The notes under the pieces are model-generated. The model was given only the letters and a program-made list of their open reading frames with translations. It was not told the DNA's origin and did no database searches. This document shows, one piece after another, positions 16,601 through 25,584 of a DNA stretch of 64,000 nt (positions within the stretch are counted from its first letter, which is position 1; every line of letters begins with the position of its first letter). The stretch is from Aerococcus urinaeequi (GTDB lineage Bacteria > Bacillota > Bacilli > Lactobacillales > Aerococcaceae). The DNA is taken from assembly GCF_001543205.1 (NCBI RefSeq), contig NZ_CP014162.1, forward strand, positions 558,001 to 622,000, written 5' to 3'. The position numbers were made by a program, and so were the translations under genes.

Positions 16601-17308
16601 TTAAAAATTATCCCGTAAATTTCTTAAATCTTTAAAAGCTGTGACATCTTCTGCTTGCATAAAAATATTAATGATTTTTTCTCTAGCAATAGTTGAAGGA
16701 TAGGTAGGATGGTTTGCAGCATTTAAAACTTCTGCTTGCCCTAAGGCTTCAGCAAATACTTCATTTTCAGGAAGTATTGAATGTGCGAATTTTAAATTGG
16801 TTAAGGTGTACTCGTGTCCTGCAAATACAGCGATGTCATCGTCTAAACGGCTAAAAGTTTCTAAGGCATCAAACGCTGCTTGGTAATCACCTGTAAACAC
16901 GCGACCACATCCCGCTGAGAACATAGCATCACCTGAAAACAGAAATTGATTATCCACAATATAGGCTAAGTGACCAGCTGTATGGCCCGCCGAAAGTAAG
17001 GCAGTTACTGTATGGCCTAAAATATCTACCTGACTACCATCTTCTAAAATTGTCATATCATCGAAACCTGGCACTTCACTTGGACCATAGATTTTAGTTT
17101 CTGGGTAGGCCTGGATAATTTCCGCTACACCACCAATATGATCGTCATGTTTATGTGTTAATAAAATAGTAATTTGGCTCGGTTTTTCTACTTTGATATA
17201 AGATAAAACTTCTGCTGCTTCACCGGGGTCAACAACCACAACACTATCTGTATCTTCAATCATCCAAATATAATTATCTGCTAATGCATGTATTGGGAAA
17301 ATATTCAT
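16601..17308 (-). CDS. gloB: Glyoxalase II (hydroxyacylglutathione hydrolase)
   Basis: Metallo-beta-lactamase-fold hydrolase of 235 residues that finishes methylglyoxal detoxification by cleaving the thiol ester. Metal motif THKHDDHIGG (about residues 49-58), HTAGHLAY near residue 108, FSGDAMFSAGCGRVF, and AGHEYT are all present. The C-terminal substrate-binding part with PSTIAREK marks a true glyoxalase II, not a generic MBL protein. The start at 17308 follows GAGGAG; the earlier in-frame start is less good. In low-thiol Gram-positives the actual thiol may not be glutathione. It is the first chromosomal gene beyond the rlmH-linked cassette. Confidence 0.93.
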   Translation of the reverse strand: MNIFPIHALADNYIWMIEDTDSVVVVDPGEAAEVLSYIKVEKPSQITILLTHKHDDHIGGVAEIIQAYPETKIYGPSEVPGFDDMTILEDGSQVDILGHTVTALLSAGHTAGHLAYIVDNQFLFSGDAMFSAGCGRVFTGDYQAAFDALETFSRLDDDIAVFAGHEYTLTNLKFAHSILPENEVFAEALGQAEVLNAANHPTYPSTIAREKIINIFMQAEDVTAFKDLRNLRDNF

Positions 17309-17419
17309 ACGTAAACTCCTCACTACTCCTTGTATACTTAATCCATATAAAACGTAGTCTTTCTCTTGCATCTTAACATATCTTGTATACTAACTACTAT
17401 TTATCCTACTGAAACAAGC

Positions 17420-17438
17420 TTTATTTATGATATGGTTC
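17420..17438 (-). repeat. Distal copy of the rlmH-end attachment core (att3)
   Basis: Nineteen bases identical to the last codons and stop of rlmH (minus strand GAACCATATCATAAATAAA). The matching side is the rlmH side of the core; beyond it lies chromosomal sequence toward gloB. This is what the far junction of an rlmH-targeted integration should look like. Confidence 0.75.
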
Positions 17439-17493
17439 ATTCCAAACTACTGACCACAATTGTGACAACCTTTTAAAATCAATCAGTGTACCC

Positions 17494-17549
17494 GCATCAG
17501 CTTGTGCGGTGGTTTTACGTAAAAACCTCACTTATTTGTGATATGGTTC
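17494..17549 (-). repeat. Internal copy of the attachment repeat (att2)
   Basis: A 56-base direct repeat of 25585-25640, identical at 50 positions. It includes the rlmH 3'-end core (with two changes) and the near-palindrome GGTTTTACGTAAAAACC plus about 20 flanking bases. Together with att1 it bounds the 8.1-kb cassette; with att3 it bounds a stub of about 110 bases. Confidence 0.8.
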
Positions 17550-17611
17550 TCCGTACCACTTCTCGATGATAATTTTTATCAGGATATAACATTATGTTGA
17601 GTATTTTATTT

Positions 17612-17725
17612 TAGAAAAACTCCATACCCTTTAATCATAGGATATTAAGCCACATATATCTTCATTCATTTGCTGTCTGCTTAATTGTTTGTCTTACATT
17701 CATACGTCCGTATTCTCTCTACCCA
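17612..17725 (-). pseudogene. Relic of an hsdR 3' end with its terminator
   Basis: This gap sequence aligns to the real hsdR tail at 19550-19750. The terminator part (CTCCATACCC...ATAGGATAT) and the next 28 bases match at about 20 of 28, then after a deletion of roughly 100 bases GCTTAATTGTTTGTCTTACATT matches the coding part GCTTAATCGTTCGTCTGACATT (shown cores under 22 bases; see 17681-17700). Only the C-terminal coding end is left. It shows that an older type I system once ended near this attachment repeat. Confidence 0.6.
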
Positions 17726-17827
17726 AAACAATAACACTAAGAAGTGCTCACCAAGGATTAATGCATTCATTGCTTATAACTATACAATTGTATCCCCATA
17801 ATTGAATTTAAATTATGGGGAATTTAG

Positions 17828-18640
17828 TTACTCGGTTGTCTTATTAGTACTTTTTAAGACATCATAAACGTTTTTAAATTGATTTTTAAACGACATCACG
17901 TCATCAAATATATCTTCACCATCATTTAACATTTTTACAGTGACCCATCCTAATGCCTGCGTGATAGTACTTGCAACAACCGCATTAATTGCTGCACCAG
18001 CAACCGTACCAACTGCAGGAATAAATTTCAGTAAATTACCAACCGTACTTCGCCCTAATCCTACAATCACTAATTCTCTTGCTAGAGATTCACCCAGATT
18101 TTCTGAGAACTTTTGCCCATAGATTTTATGCAATCGAGCCATCATTGTTAATTGGATTGGAACCAATAGAAATGCATCTGAAAATGGTATGGGTGAAAGT
18201 CCGATGATAGCAGAAGTAAGTGAAGCAGCATGAACGGTTGCATGACTTCTTTTTTTCGTTTCCTCATCTACACCTTCTAAAAACATTTCGAAAATACTAT
18301 CAAATTTCGTTTTACTATCAGCCAAAACTTTCTCAGCTTGGACTCTCGTTTTATCGTAAGTATTGAGAATAATTGTTGAATATTTCTTTGGAAATTTATT
18401 GAGTACTTCTTCAAAGAATGAGTTAAATTCGGTTTCTTCTTCTATCTCATCTATTTTATCTATTACTTCTATCTCTTCTGCCTCTTCTACCTCTTCTGCC
18501 TCTTCTATCTCTTCTGCCTCTTCTGCCTCTTCTATCTCTTCCGTTATTTCCAATTCTAGTGGTTGGTCATCCATGATCTTTTTCGCATGTCTTTTGTCTT
18601 CAACTGATTGCCTTTTATTTTTGTACCATTCTTTCATCAT
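17828..18640 (-). CDS. DUF697-type membrane protein with acidic N-terminal repeat
   Basis: A 270-residue protein. Residues 30-72 are almost only Glu, Ala, Ile and Val in EEAEEIEEA-like repeats, predicted highly charged and helical. Residues about 85-125 are a helical linker. From residue 130 a DUF697-like domain follows: SAIIGLSPIPFSDAFLLVPIQ, a GRSTVGNLLKFIPAVGTVAG hydrophobic hairpin, and AVVASTITQALGW. DUF697 domains often accompany GTPases and membranes; no GTPase domain is present here. It is the last intact gene of the cassette. The start has a GGTGGG site and two adjacent ATGs. A defence or stress role is possible but unproven. Confidence 0.75.
   Translation of the reverse strand: MMKEWYKNKRQSVEDKRHAKKIMDDQPLELEITEEIEEAEEAEEIEEAEEVEEAEEIEVIDKIDEIEEETEFNSFFEEVLNKFPKKYSTIILNTYDKTRVQAEKVLADSKTKFDSIFEMFLEGVDEETKKRSHATVHAASLTSAIIGLSPIPFSDAFLLVPIQLTMMARLHKIYGQKFSENLGESLARELVIVGLGRSTVGNLLKFIPAVGTVAGAAINAVVASTITQALGWVTVKMLNDGEDIFDDVMSFKNQFKNVYDVLKSTNKTTE
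18465..18545. repeat. Tandem 9-base repeat inside the DUF697 gene
   Basis: About nine imperfect copies of TCTTCTGCC/TCTTCTATC (plus strand) encode the acidic EEAEEIEEA tract. Whole-codon units can expand or shrink in frame, so length differences between strains are likely. Confidence 0.8.
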
Positions 18641-18826
18641 GATCCCACCTTAATTTTTTTATTCATTATAGAGCATGTTTTGATTACGAATTTGGGGATA
18701 TATTAATCATCATATTCGATATATAAGATTTTATCATTTGATGTAATCGTTATCATTATTTTTTTCCAATTAATCACCTATTTATCATAAATTTCCTCTC
18801 TAGACACTAGGTCACAACTGACATCT

Positions 18827-19521
18827 TTATTTAGATTCCATTTTATTTTTAATACGCTTATTCCGTGCCTCAATAAAATTCATCGTTCTTTCTTTATAAA
18901 CAAGATATTCACTGACATCATTAAATTGTGGTCTTGTTTTAAATTCATCAAATGGCAAGTAAAACTTTATATTTCCATGATTATCCAATAAGTCATTTAG
19001 TAAGAAGAAGTTAACATAACCTTCAAAAGTCTCAAATAAATTAAAGAAACAATTATATCTTAGAAAGGTTTCATACAAGGGACTTTTCTCAGCTTTATAA
19101 TAACGTCGAATACACTCTCATGTTAAGTCAAATCGATCATTAATTAAAGTATTTATACCTCTGGCCTGATTTATTGTATATTTACCATCTATTCGTTTAT
19201 TGGGAAATAATATAAAGGCACCTTTGGTCGAACCCGCATCATAGAGTTCATTAACGTGTTTTGGAACTTGCTCAGTTATCTCTTTAAATTTTTTTGATTT
19301 TTATAAGAATGCGTAATTGAGTCACTACCTAAGAAAAATCCCCCTAATTCAGAGTTATGGTATAAATATGCACCTCTCTGACTATCCGACAACTCAAAAA
19401 TTTTCCCATTAGGAAGAGGTTTATTCCAAAGAATTTTATGGTAACTTTTTAAAGTCGGGCTTGTACTATCTGGGTCACCACCTCTTGCATCAGATTGCAT
19501 ATTAAATTTAGTATCAATCAA
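18827..19521 (-). pseudogene. Broken DUF6994-like gene
   Basis: One former protein is split over two frames. The N-terminal part (19521-19276; MIDTKFNMQSDARGGDPDS...) leaves frame in an A-rich run near 19280-19300 and ends at TAA. The middle continues in another frame (ITEQVPKHVNELYDAGSTKG...) and meets an in-frame TGA at 19118-19120, where a Leu-like codon is expected in DLT-ECIRR. The C-terminal part (YETFLRYNCFFNLFE... to NKMESK) stays open. The pattern fits the DUF6994 family of unknown function, from memory. Two separate lesions make a simple sequencing error unlikely as the whole explanation. Confidence 0.7.
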
Positions 19522-19551
19522 TACTATTATTCTCCCTTCATAAATTTTTAT

Positions 19552-19591
19552 AAAAAATCTCCATATCCCTTACTAATAGGATATGGAGATT
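19552..19591 (-). terminator. hsd operon terminator
   Basis: AATCTCCATATCC pairs perfectly with GGATATGGAGATT (10-base loop) and TTTTT follows on the minus strand. Confidence 0.93.
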
Positions 19592-19602
19592 CTAATATGT
19601 CA

Positions 19603-22600
19603 TCATGCGTTGGCTATCTGCATACCATCCCAATGTTCTGCTTGTTTAATAACAAGTTGGATGGCTTCATTATAGTTACCTGGGTATTTATATCTTTTCA
19701 ATAGTCGCTTAATCGTTCGTCTGACATTCGCTCGACCAGATTCTCGCATCATCCAATCAGATGTCATTTCATCTGCAATGGAGTCTGTTAATTCCTTCGT
19801 TAATTGAATGAGTTGATCATTGGTATAGAAATCTTGCACGTTTTCTGGATTGCTCACCGCATGGTAAAATGCCATTTCTGCACGACTCAATCCAAGACTT
19901 TCATGTTCTTTCTCAAGAGCTATGGCTTCTTTGGCTAACTTCATCAACTCTTCTCGTGTCGTATGCAGATTGGATACCTTATATTCATCGCCATCTTCAT
20001 TTACTACATCCGCAATGCCTGCAAACCGGTCGAGTTGTTCAGCATTATCGACTAAGCCTTCACGATACTTTTTCATAATTCGTTTTAGACGTTCTGAAAA
20101 CTCTTCACCTTTTACGATATCCGTTCGTATGATTGCACGAATTTCATCTGTCAGTAATTTATTCAAAAGCTCTACTGATAAGTTTTTCTGTTCCATTTTC
20201 TCGATTTTTTCTAAGAAATTTGGATCGAAAAGACTAAATCCACGTTCAAAATCTTGAAAAAGATTAATGACCCCTTCACTTTGAATCGACTGATGTAAGA
20301 GTTCACTGATTTGTTCATTAATCTCAGCTTTTGAAAGTGCTGATGTACTGCTGCCAATTCGGTTCACACTAATTCGAACCGCTTCAATATAAGCTGCTTC
20401 TCTTTGTTCGGCTTCTGTTGTGACTGAAGAACATAACGTATGAGCTTGTTTTAATTGATATGCTTGGTCTTTAAAATCCTTCTGCATTTCTTCATTGTAG
20501 CTTAAGATATGGTCAATCCCATCACGAATTAGGTTTGCCATATCAGAATCGGTGATGGTTTTAGAAAAGATTTTAGAATAATTAAACCGATTAAAAAACA
20601 CGTTACGACAAACTTCTAGTTTTTCTTGAAACTTTGGATAAGCTGAATCTCTGATATTCGCATTATCAATGGCCTTTTGGTCAGCTGTAGTATAGTCATT
20701 CATCGCTTCTTTTAATGCTTTGCCAATGCCTATATAGTCAACAATCAGGCCACCTTCTTTATCTTCAAAAACCCGGTTCACTCGAGCAATCGCCTGCATC
20801 AGGTTATGGCTTTTCATTGGTTTATAAATATACATTGTAGACAGACTAGGTACATCAAAACCTGTTAGCCACATATCAACAACAATAGCGATTTTCATCG
20901 GATCTTCGGTGTCTTTAAATTTACGTGCCAATTCATCCCGGTCTGCTTTTGATCCGATAATTTCTTTCCATTCAACTGGATCATTGTTATTTCCAGTCAT
21001 AATCACTTCTACTTTATCTTGCCATTCAGGTCGCAGTTCTAGCATACGTTGGTACATTTCAATTCCAATGCGACGATTGTAAGCAACCACCATTGCTTTT
21101 CCTGTGAGCAGATGCTCTCGATTTTCTTCATAATGATGGATAATATCCTGCACTAATGTATCTATTGCTTCATCTGAACCTAAAAGAACTTCTAATCGGC
21201 TCAGCTCTTGTTTACTTTTTTCTATATCTGCTTCTTCTGCTTGTTCTGCAAGCTCCGAATATTTCGCATCGATTTGTTTTAAGACTTGGTCGTTTAAATT
21301 TAAATTGATGACACGGTTTTCATAGAAAATAGGCTTTGTCGCTCCATCTTCTACAGATTGAGACATGTCATACACGTCGATATAGTTCCCAAAGACTTCT
21401 TGGGTGTCTTTGTCATTTTCCGTCAACGGTGTTCCAGTAAATCCTATATACGTCGCTTTTGGTAAAGATTCACGCACGATTCGTGCCATTCCATGTTGGA
21501 TTTTACCTTCTCGTGAAACCTTTTCTCTTAACCCGTATTGTGAACGGTGGGCTTCATCCGCCATTACAATCACATCTTGTCGGTTCGTTAATGGTCCTTC
21601 CGATTCAGCAAACTTTTGCATCGTTGAAAAGAAAATCCCATTTGATTTTCGATCATTCAGTAATTCTTTTAAATGACTTCGAGAATTCGCTTGAATAGGT
21701 GTTTGTCTTAAAAATTCTTGCACTCGTGAAAACTGCCCATAGAGCTGATCATCCAAATCATTTCTATCTGTGAGCACCACAAATGTTGGCTGGTCTAAGG
21801 CTCGCGTCACTAGCTGCGTGTAAAAGACCATAGACAATGATTTTCCGGACCCTTGAGTATGCCAAAACACACCACCACGACCATCTCCATCTGCCATCGC
21901 TTGGAGTGTCGATTGAACGGCTTTATGTACCGCAAAATATTGATGGTATTGCCCCATAATTTTAACAGTAGAGCCATCTTTATGTTCAAATAAAATAAAG
22001 TTTTTCAGGATGTCTAACAATCGATCCTTTTGTAAGATACCTTCAAGTAAGGTACTGTAATCTGCAAATCGAGTACTTTCGTAGTCTCCATCCGTTGTCT
22101 TCCATTCTTTATACCAAGATTCATTGGATGTGATGGTACCAACTTTTGTATAGGTAAAGTCAGATATGATATTGAACGCATTATAAACAAAGAGCTCCTC
22201 AATATCATGCTGGTAGTTTTTAATTTGACGATAAGCACTCGATACATCCGCGTGAATTGTGGAAGCAGACTTTAATTCAATCACAACAATAGGTAATCCG
22301 TTCAAGAAAAGTATAATATCCGGTCGTTTTTGTTCTTTTCCTATCATCGTATATTGATTGGTCACGATAAAATCATTCTGATCAACATTCTCGTAATCCA
22401 CTAAATGAACCCGTGTCGTTTTTTGTTTGCCTTGTTCATAATGGCTCACTTCTACCCCATTTTGAAGATAGTTAAAGAATCGCTCATTTCGATTAACCAA
22501 TAAACCAGCATCAATATGTTGGATTTGATAAATCGCTCGTTCAATGACATCTAAAGAAACAGCTGTATTTATTTGAACTAAACTATCTTTCAAAATCTCC

Positions 22601-22728
22601 TCAGCAATCGGCATTTTGTAGTTTGAACGCACAATTTCTTGTGAAGGAATAAACTGATAGCCTAAATCTTGAATTTCTTTTAAGAATACATTTTCCAGTC
22701 CTTCTTCTAAAAATTTAACATCTGCCAT
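19603..22728 (-). CDS. hsdR: Type I restriction endonuclease subunit R
   Basis: Motor and nuclease subunit of a type I restriction system, 1041 residues (normal for HsdR). The N-terminal PD-(D/E)XK nuclease shows RPDIILFLNGLPIVVIELK (near residue 135-153). Helicase motifs follow: TQGSGKSLS (Walker A, near residue 290), MADEAHRSQYG (DEAH, near 390), FTGTPL, and MWLTGFDVPS and ARVNR in the second RecA domain. A long helical C-terminal part binds the methylase. It lies 40 bases after hsdS and ends at a strong terminator. It is intact, so the system may restrict foreign DNA once HsdS and HsdM are made. Confidence 0.97.
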   Translation of the reverse strand: MADVKFLEEGLENVFLKEIQDLGYQFIPSQEIVRSNYKMPIAEEILKDSLVQINTAVSLDVIERAIYQIQHIDAGLLVNRNERFFNYLQNGVEVSHYEQGKQKTTRVHLVDYENVDQNDFIVTNQYTMIGKEQKRPDIILFLNGLPIVVIELKSASTIHADVSSAYRQIKNYQHDIEELFVYNAFNIISDFTYTKVGTITSNESWYKEWKTTDGDYESTRFADYSTLLEGILQKDRLLDILKNFILFEHKDGSTVKIMGQYHQYFAVHKAVQSTLQAMADGDGRGGVFWHTQGSGKSLSMVFYTQLVTRALDQPTFVVLTDRNDLDDQLYGQFSRVQEFLRQTPIQANSRSHLKELLNDRKSNGIFFSTMQKFAESEGPLTNRQDVIVMADEAHRSQYGLREKVSREGKIQHGMARIVRESLPKATYIGFTGTPLTENDKDTQEVFGNYIDVYDMSQSVEDGATKPIFYENRVINLNLNDQVLKQIDAKYSELAEQAEEADIEKSKQELSRLEVLLGSDEAIDTLVQDIIHHYEENREHLLTGKAMVVAYNRRIGIEMYQRMLELRPEWQDKVEVIMTGNNNDPVEWKEIIGSKADRDELARKFKDTEDPMKIAIVVDMWLTGFDVPSLSTMYIYKPMKSHNLMQAIARVNRVFEDKEGGLIVDYIGIGKALKEAMNDYTTADQKAIDNANIRDSAYPKFQEKLEVCRNVFFNRFNYSKIFSKTITDSDMANLIRDGIDHILSYNEEMQKDFKDQAYQLKQAHTLCSSVTTEAEQREAAYIEAVRISVNRIGSSTSALSKAEINEQISELLHQSIQSEGVINLFQDFERGFSLFDPNFLEKIEKMEQKNLSVELLNKLLTDEIRAIIRTDIVKGEEFSERLKRIMKKYREGLVDNAEQLDRFAGIADVVNEDGDEYKVSNLHTTREELMKLAKEAIALEKEHESLGLSRAEMAFYHAVSNPENVQDFYTNDQLIQLTKELTDSIADEMTSDWMMRESGRANVRRTIKRLLKRYKYPGNYNEAIQLVIKQAEHWDGMQIANA

Positions 22729-22768
22729 CGTCTCACCTCCTAATGAGAGTTTTAATTACAATTAATGT

Positions 22769-23932
22769 CTATTCGGCCTCCACCGTATCTTCAACTCGAA
22801 GTTCTCCTGACATGAGTTTAGGAAGAAGAGTATCACGAGATTCTGATAATTTGTTATTCTCTCTACGGATATTTATCGTGTATAATCTTATATCTTTTAG
22901 CCTTTTTAACACTTTATTGGTCTCAATATCAATAGGTAACGCAACTTCAAGATTATTTATATAGTCTTTATTAGCATGAGGAATAGCTGATCCAGTATTT
23001 TGATTTTTAACAGACTCTTGATTAATAAGGAGATACCAGTAAATATACTCGTTAACCATCTCATTAACATTTTTTAAAAAGCTAAATGTAGACCCCAAAA
23101 TACCATGATATCCGTAGTAAATATTACCAGAATTTGCCCCATCCATTAACATGAAAATATCAAGATCATCTATTAAAATCCCATCATCACTAGATGTGAA
23201 TGTTGCTTCATCACCATCTATATATTTTTTTACAAGATATGGTACAAATCCTTCTTTTTTCACTTCACTTATTGTTTTTGGTTTTTTACCTTTTATAAAT
23301 TCAAATAATTCTCCCAGCTTTTTAGTTTCAAACTCTTCATCTTGAAATAATGCAGAATCCATAAACCATGATTTAAAAATTGTTTTAGCTTGTTCTTCAA
23401 GATTAGCAATGATAGCATTGTTAATCTCAATTTTATCATCTAAAGACGAAAGAATATTTGCTATTGCCTCTTGTTCTTCAATTGAGCGATGATTGTATTC
23501 TAAATTTTCAATCATCGTTTTAGTTAAAGCATTTCTAGTTGCTCCACCACTTGCTAACTGTAATAAGTATCTTTTTATATATTGAAGATAATAAAATACA
23601 TACTTATAGTTAGCTTGTTTATCATCCACTCTAATGATCATTACATGTTGATTCACTCTTGCTGGTAATACTTGTTCTGGGACAATACTACACCTAGCTA
23701 CAGAATCACCAGTAATATTTAATAAAATATCATTTTTTTCAACTATAACGTTCTTTAATTTTTGAGCTTGATCTTCATCTATAAAAGCTAACCCATTATA
23801 GTCGAAGTCAAAATCTAATATATTTTGACTTCTAATAAGAGAAATTCCAAAATCTTTATATGATTCTTTCCCACCACTTGGAGTTGCACCGCTAGCAATT
23901 TTCTTTGTAATTTCTTTTAATGGTTTAGACAT
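22769..23932 (-). CDS. hsdS: Type I restriction-modification specificity subunit S
   Basis: DNA-recognition subunit, 388 residues. Two target-recognition halves (about residues 1-165 and 205-350) are each followed by a conserved helix region: RSIEEQEAIANILSSLDDKIEINNAII after the first and the ESRDTLLPKLMSGEL end after the second. The halves are diverged, so a bipartite asymmetric site is expected; it cannot be predicted. The ATG at 23932 overlaps the end of hsdM by eight bases, so translation is coupled. The gene is visibly more AT-rich than hsdM and hsdR, which is common for recombining hsdS genes. Confidence 0.95.
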   Translation of the reverse strand: MSKPLKEITKKIASGATPSGGKESYKDFGISLIRSQNILDFDFDYNGLAFIDEDQAQKLKNVIVEKNDILLNITGDSVARCSIVPEQVLPARVNQHVMIIRVDDKQANYKYVFYYLQYIKRYLLQLASGGATRNALTKTMIENLEYNHRSIEEQEAIANILSSLDDKIEINNAIIANLEEQAKTIFKSWFMDSALFQDEEFETKKLGELFEFIKGKKPKTISEVKKEGFVPYLVKKYIDGDEATFTSSDDGILIDDLDIFMLMDGANSGNIYYGYHGILGSTFSFLKNVNEMVNEYIYWYLLINQESVKNQNTGSAIPHANKDYINNLEVALPIDIETNKVLKRLKDIRLYTINIRRENNKLSESRDTLLPKLMSGELRVEDTVEAE

Positions 23933-25427
23933 CAAATCCAATCCCACCTAACTGTTCTCTGATTGTTTCTTCTAACTTGTGAGATTTATTGAATAATTCT
24001 CCTAGTTCAGCGGTTAACCCTTCCATCTTTTCTTCAAACGGAATTCCATCATCTTCCACTTCTTCTAAGCCAACATAACGACCAGGTGTTAAGACAAAGT
24101 TATTCTGTCCAATTTCTTCTAAATCTGCTTCATGAACATAACCTAATTTTTGAACGTCTTCACCTTTTACAAAATTACGATAAGCGTTCGCTATTTTATC
24201 GATATCTTCTACGGATAATTCGCGATGCGCACGAGTAACCATTTCACCTAAACTACGGGCATCAATAAATAAGGTTTTCCCTTTTTGAGTTTTATTTTTA
24301 TTAATGATCCAAAGAGATACTGGAATTCCAGTCGAATAAAATAACCGATCCGGCATTGAAATAACTGCTTCAACTAAATCATCTTTGATAATATTCGCTC
24401 GGATTTCACCTTCACGTCCTCCTGCAGATAAAGAACCGTTGGCTAAAACGAGGCCTAATTTACCTTGAGGGGCTAGGTGGTAAATCATATGTTGCATCCA
24501 CGCATAGTTCGCATTTCCTTCTGGTGGTGTACCATATTGCCAGCGTGTATCTTCAGCTAATTGATTTCCACCCCAATCGCTCATGTTAAACGGCGGATTC
24601 GCTAAAATATAATCTGCTCGCATACTTTGGTGCTGGTTATTATAAAATGTATCAGCAGCGCCTTGACCTAAATCCCCTTCTAAACCATGAATCGCTAAGT
24701 TCATTTGCGCTAATTTCCATGTATTGGCATTAGCTTCTTGACCATAAATAGAAAGATTGTTTACTCTACCTTGATGACGTTCGACAAATTTCGCAGATTG
24801 AACAAACATCCCGCCTGCCCCACAACATGGGTCATATACTCGACCTTCATAAGGTTCTAAAATTTCGATTAGAGTGCTTACGATTCCAGCTGGAGTGTAA
24901 AATTCACCGGCGTTTTTGCCTTCTAAACTCGCGAATTGAGAAATCGCATATTCATAGGTACGGCCTAGAATATCTTTTGAGTTTCCATGCTCTTTTAATT
25001 TTAAGTTATTAAATAAATCAACAACCTCTCCTAAACGACGTTTGTCTAATTCAGGTCGCGCATAGTTTTTAGGTAAGATTCCTCGTAAACGGTCGTTCTC
25101 TTCTTCGATTGAAACCATTGCTTGGTCAATTACTTGACCAATTTCAGGCGTTGTTGCTTGTTTCGCAATATAATCCCATCTGGCTTCTTCTGGGACAAAG
25201 AAGATGTTTTCTGCGATATATTCATCTCGATCTTCTTCGAAACCATCGCCTTCATCGACTAATTCTTGATGGCGTTCTTCAAAACTATCGGATATGAATT
25301 TTAAAAAAATTAAACCAAGTACAATGTTTTTGTATTCTGCAGCATCGACATTTCCACGTAGCTTATCAGCTGCTTTAAATATTTCTTTTTCAAATCCTAA
25401 ATCTGCACTATTAACTCTTTCTGCCAT
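23925..25427 (-). CDS. hsdM: Type I restriction-modification methyltransferase subunit M
   Basis: N6-adenine methyltransferase of a type I system, 500 residues. The N-terminal helical domain (GNVDAAEYKNIVLGLIFLKFISDSF start region) is followed by the SAM motif DPCCGAGGMFVQ (near residue 200) and the catalytic NPPF (ILANPPFNMSDWG, near residue 280). A C-terminal helical tail contacts HsdS and HsdR. It is the first gene of hsdM-hsdS-hsdR. An AT-rich promoter zone with TATAAT lies upstream, between the gene and the att1 repeat. It should protect the host site on both strands. Confidence 0.97.
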   Translation of the reverse strand: MAERVNSADLGFEKEIFKAADKLRGNVDAAEYKNIVLGLIFLKFISDSFEERHQELVDEGDGFEEDRDEYIAENIFFVPEEARWDYIAKQATTPEIGQVIDQAMVSIEEENDRLRGILPKNYARPELDKRRLGEVVDLFNNLKLKEHGNSKDILGRTYEYAISQFASLEGKNAGEFYTPAGIVSTLIEILEPYEGRVYDPCCGAGGMFVQSAKFVERHQGRVNNLSIYGQEANANTWKLAQMNLAIHGLEGDLGQGAADTFYNNQHQSMRADYILANPPFNMSDWGGNQLAEDTRWQYGTPPEGNANYAWMQHMIYHLAPQGKLGLVLANGSLSAGGREGEIRANIIKDDLVEAVISMPDRLFYSTGIPVSLWIINKNKTQKGKTLFIDARSLGEMVTRAHRELSVEDIDKIANAYRNFVKGEDVQKLGYVHEADLEEIGQNNFVLTPGRYVGLEEVEDDGIPFEEKMEGLTAELGELFNKSHKLEETIREQLGGIGFDV

Positions 25428-25584
25428 TTAGACCGCTCCCTTGTTGTATACATACAATTATTATAATATATTTTAAATTTAATCAAATTTGATCACATAG
25501 GTTCTATATTAGCATCATTCCAAATTATAATGCTCATTCAAAAATATTGAAAGTAAGTCAAAAAAATATTATTCTAGTGAATTA

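Noticed and set aside
18363-18653. Ser-rich plus-strand frame opposite the DUF697 gene
   Set aside because: It is the complement of the acidic tandem repeat (TCTTCT units read as Ser) and has no start signals.
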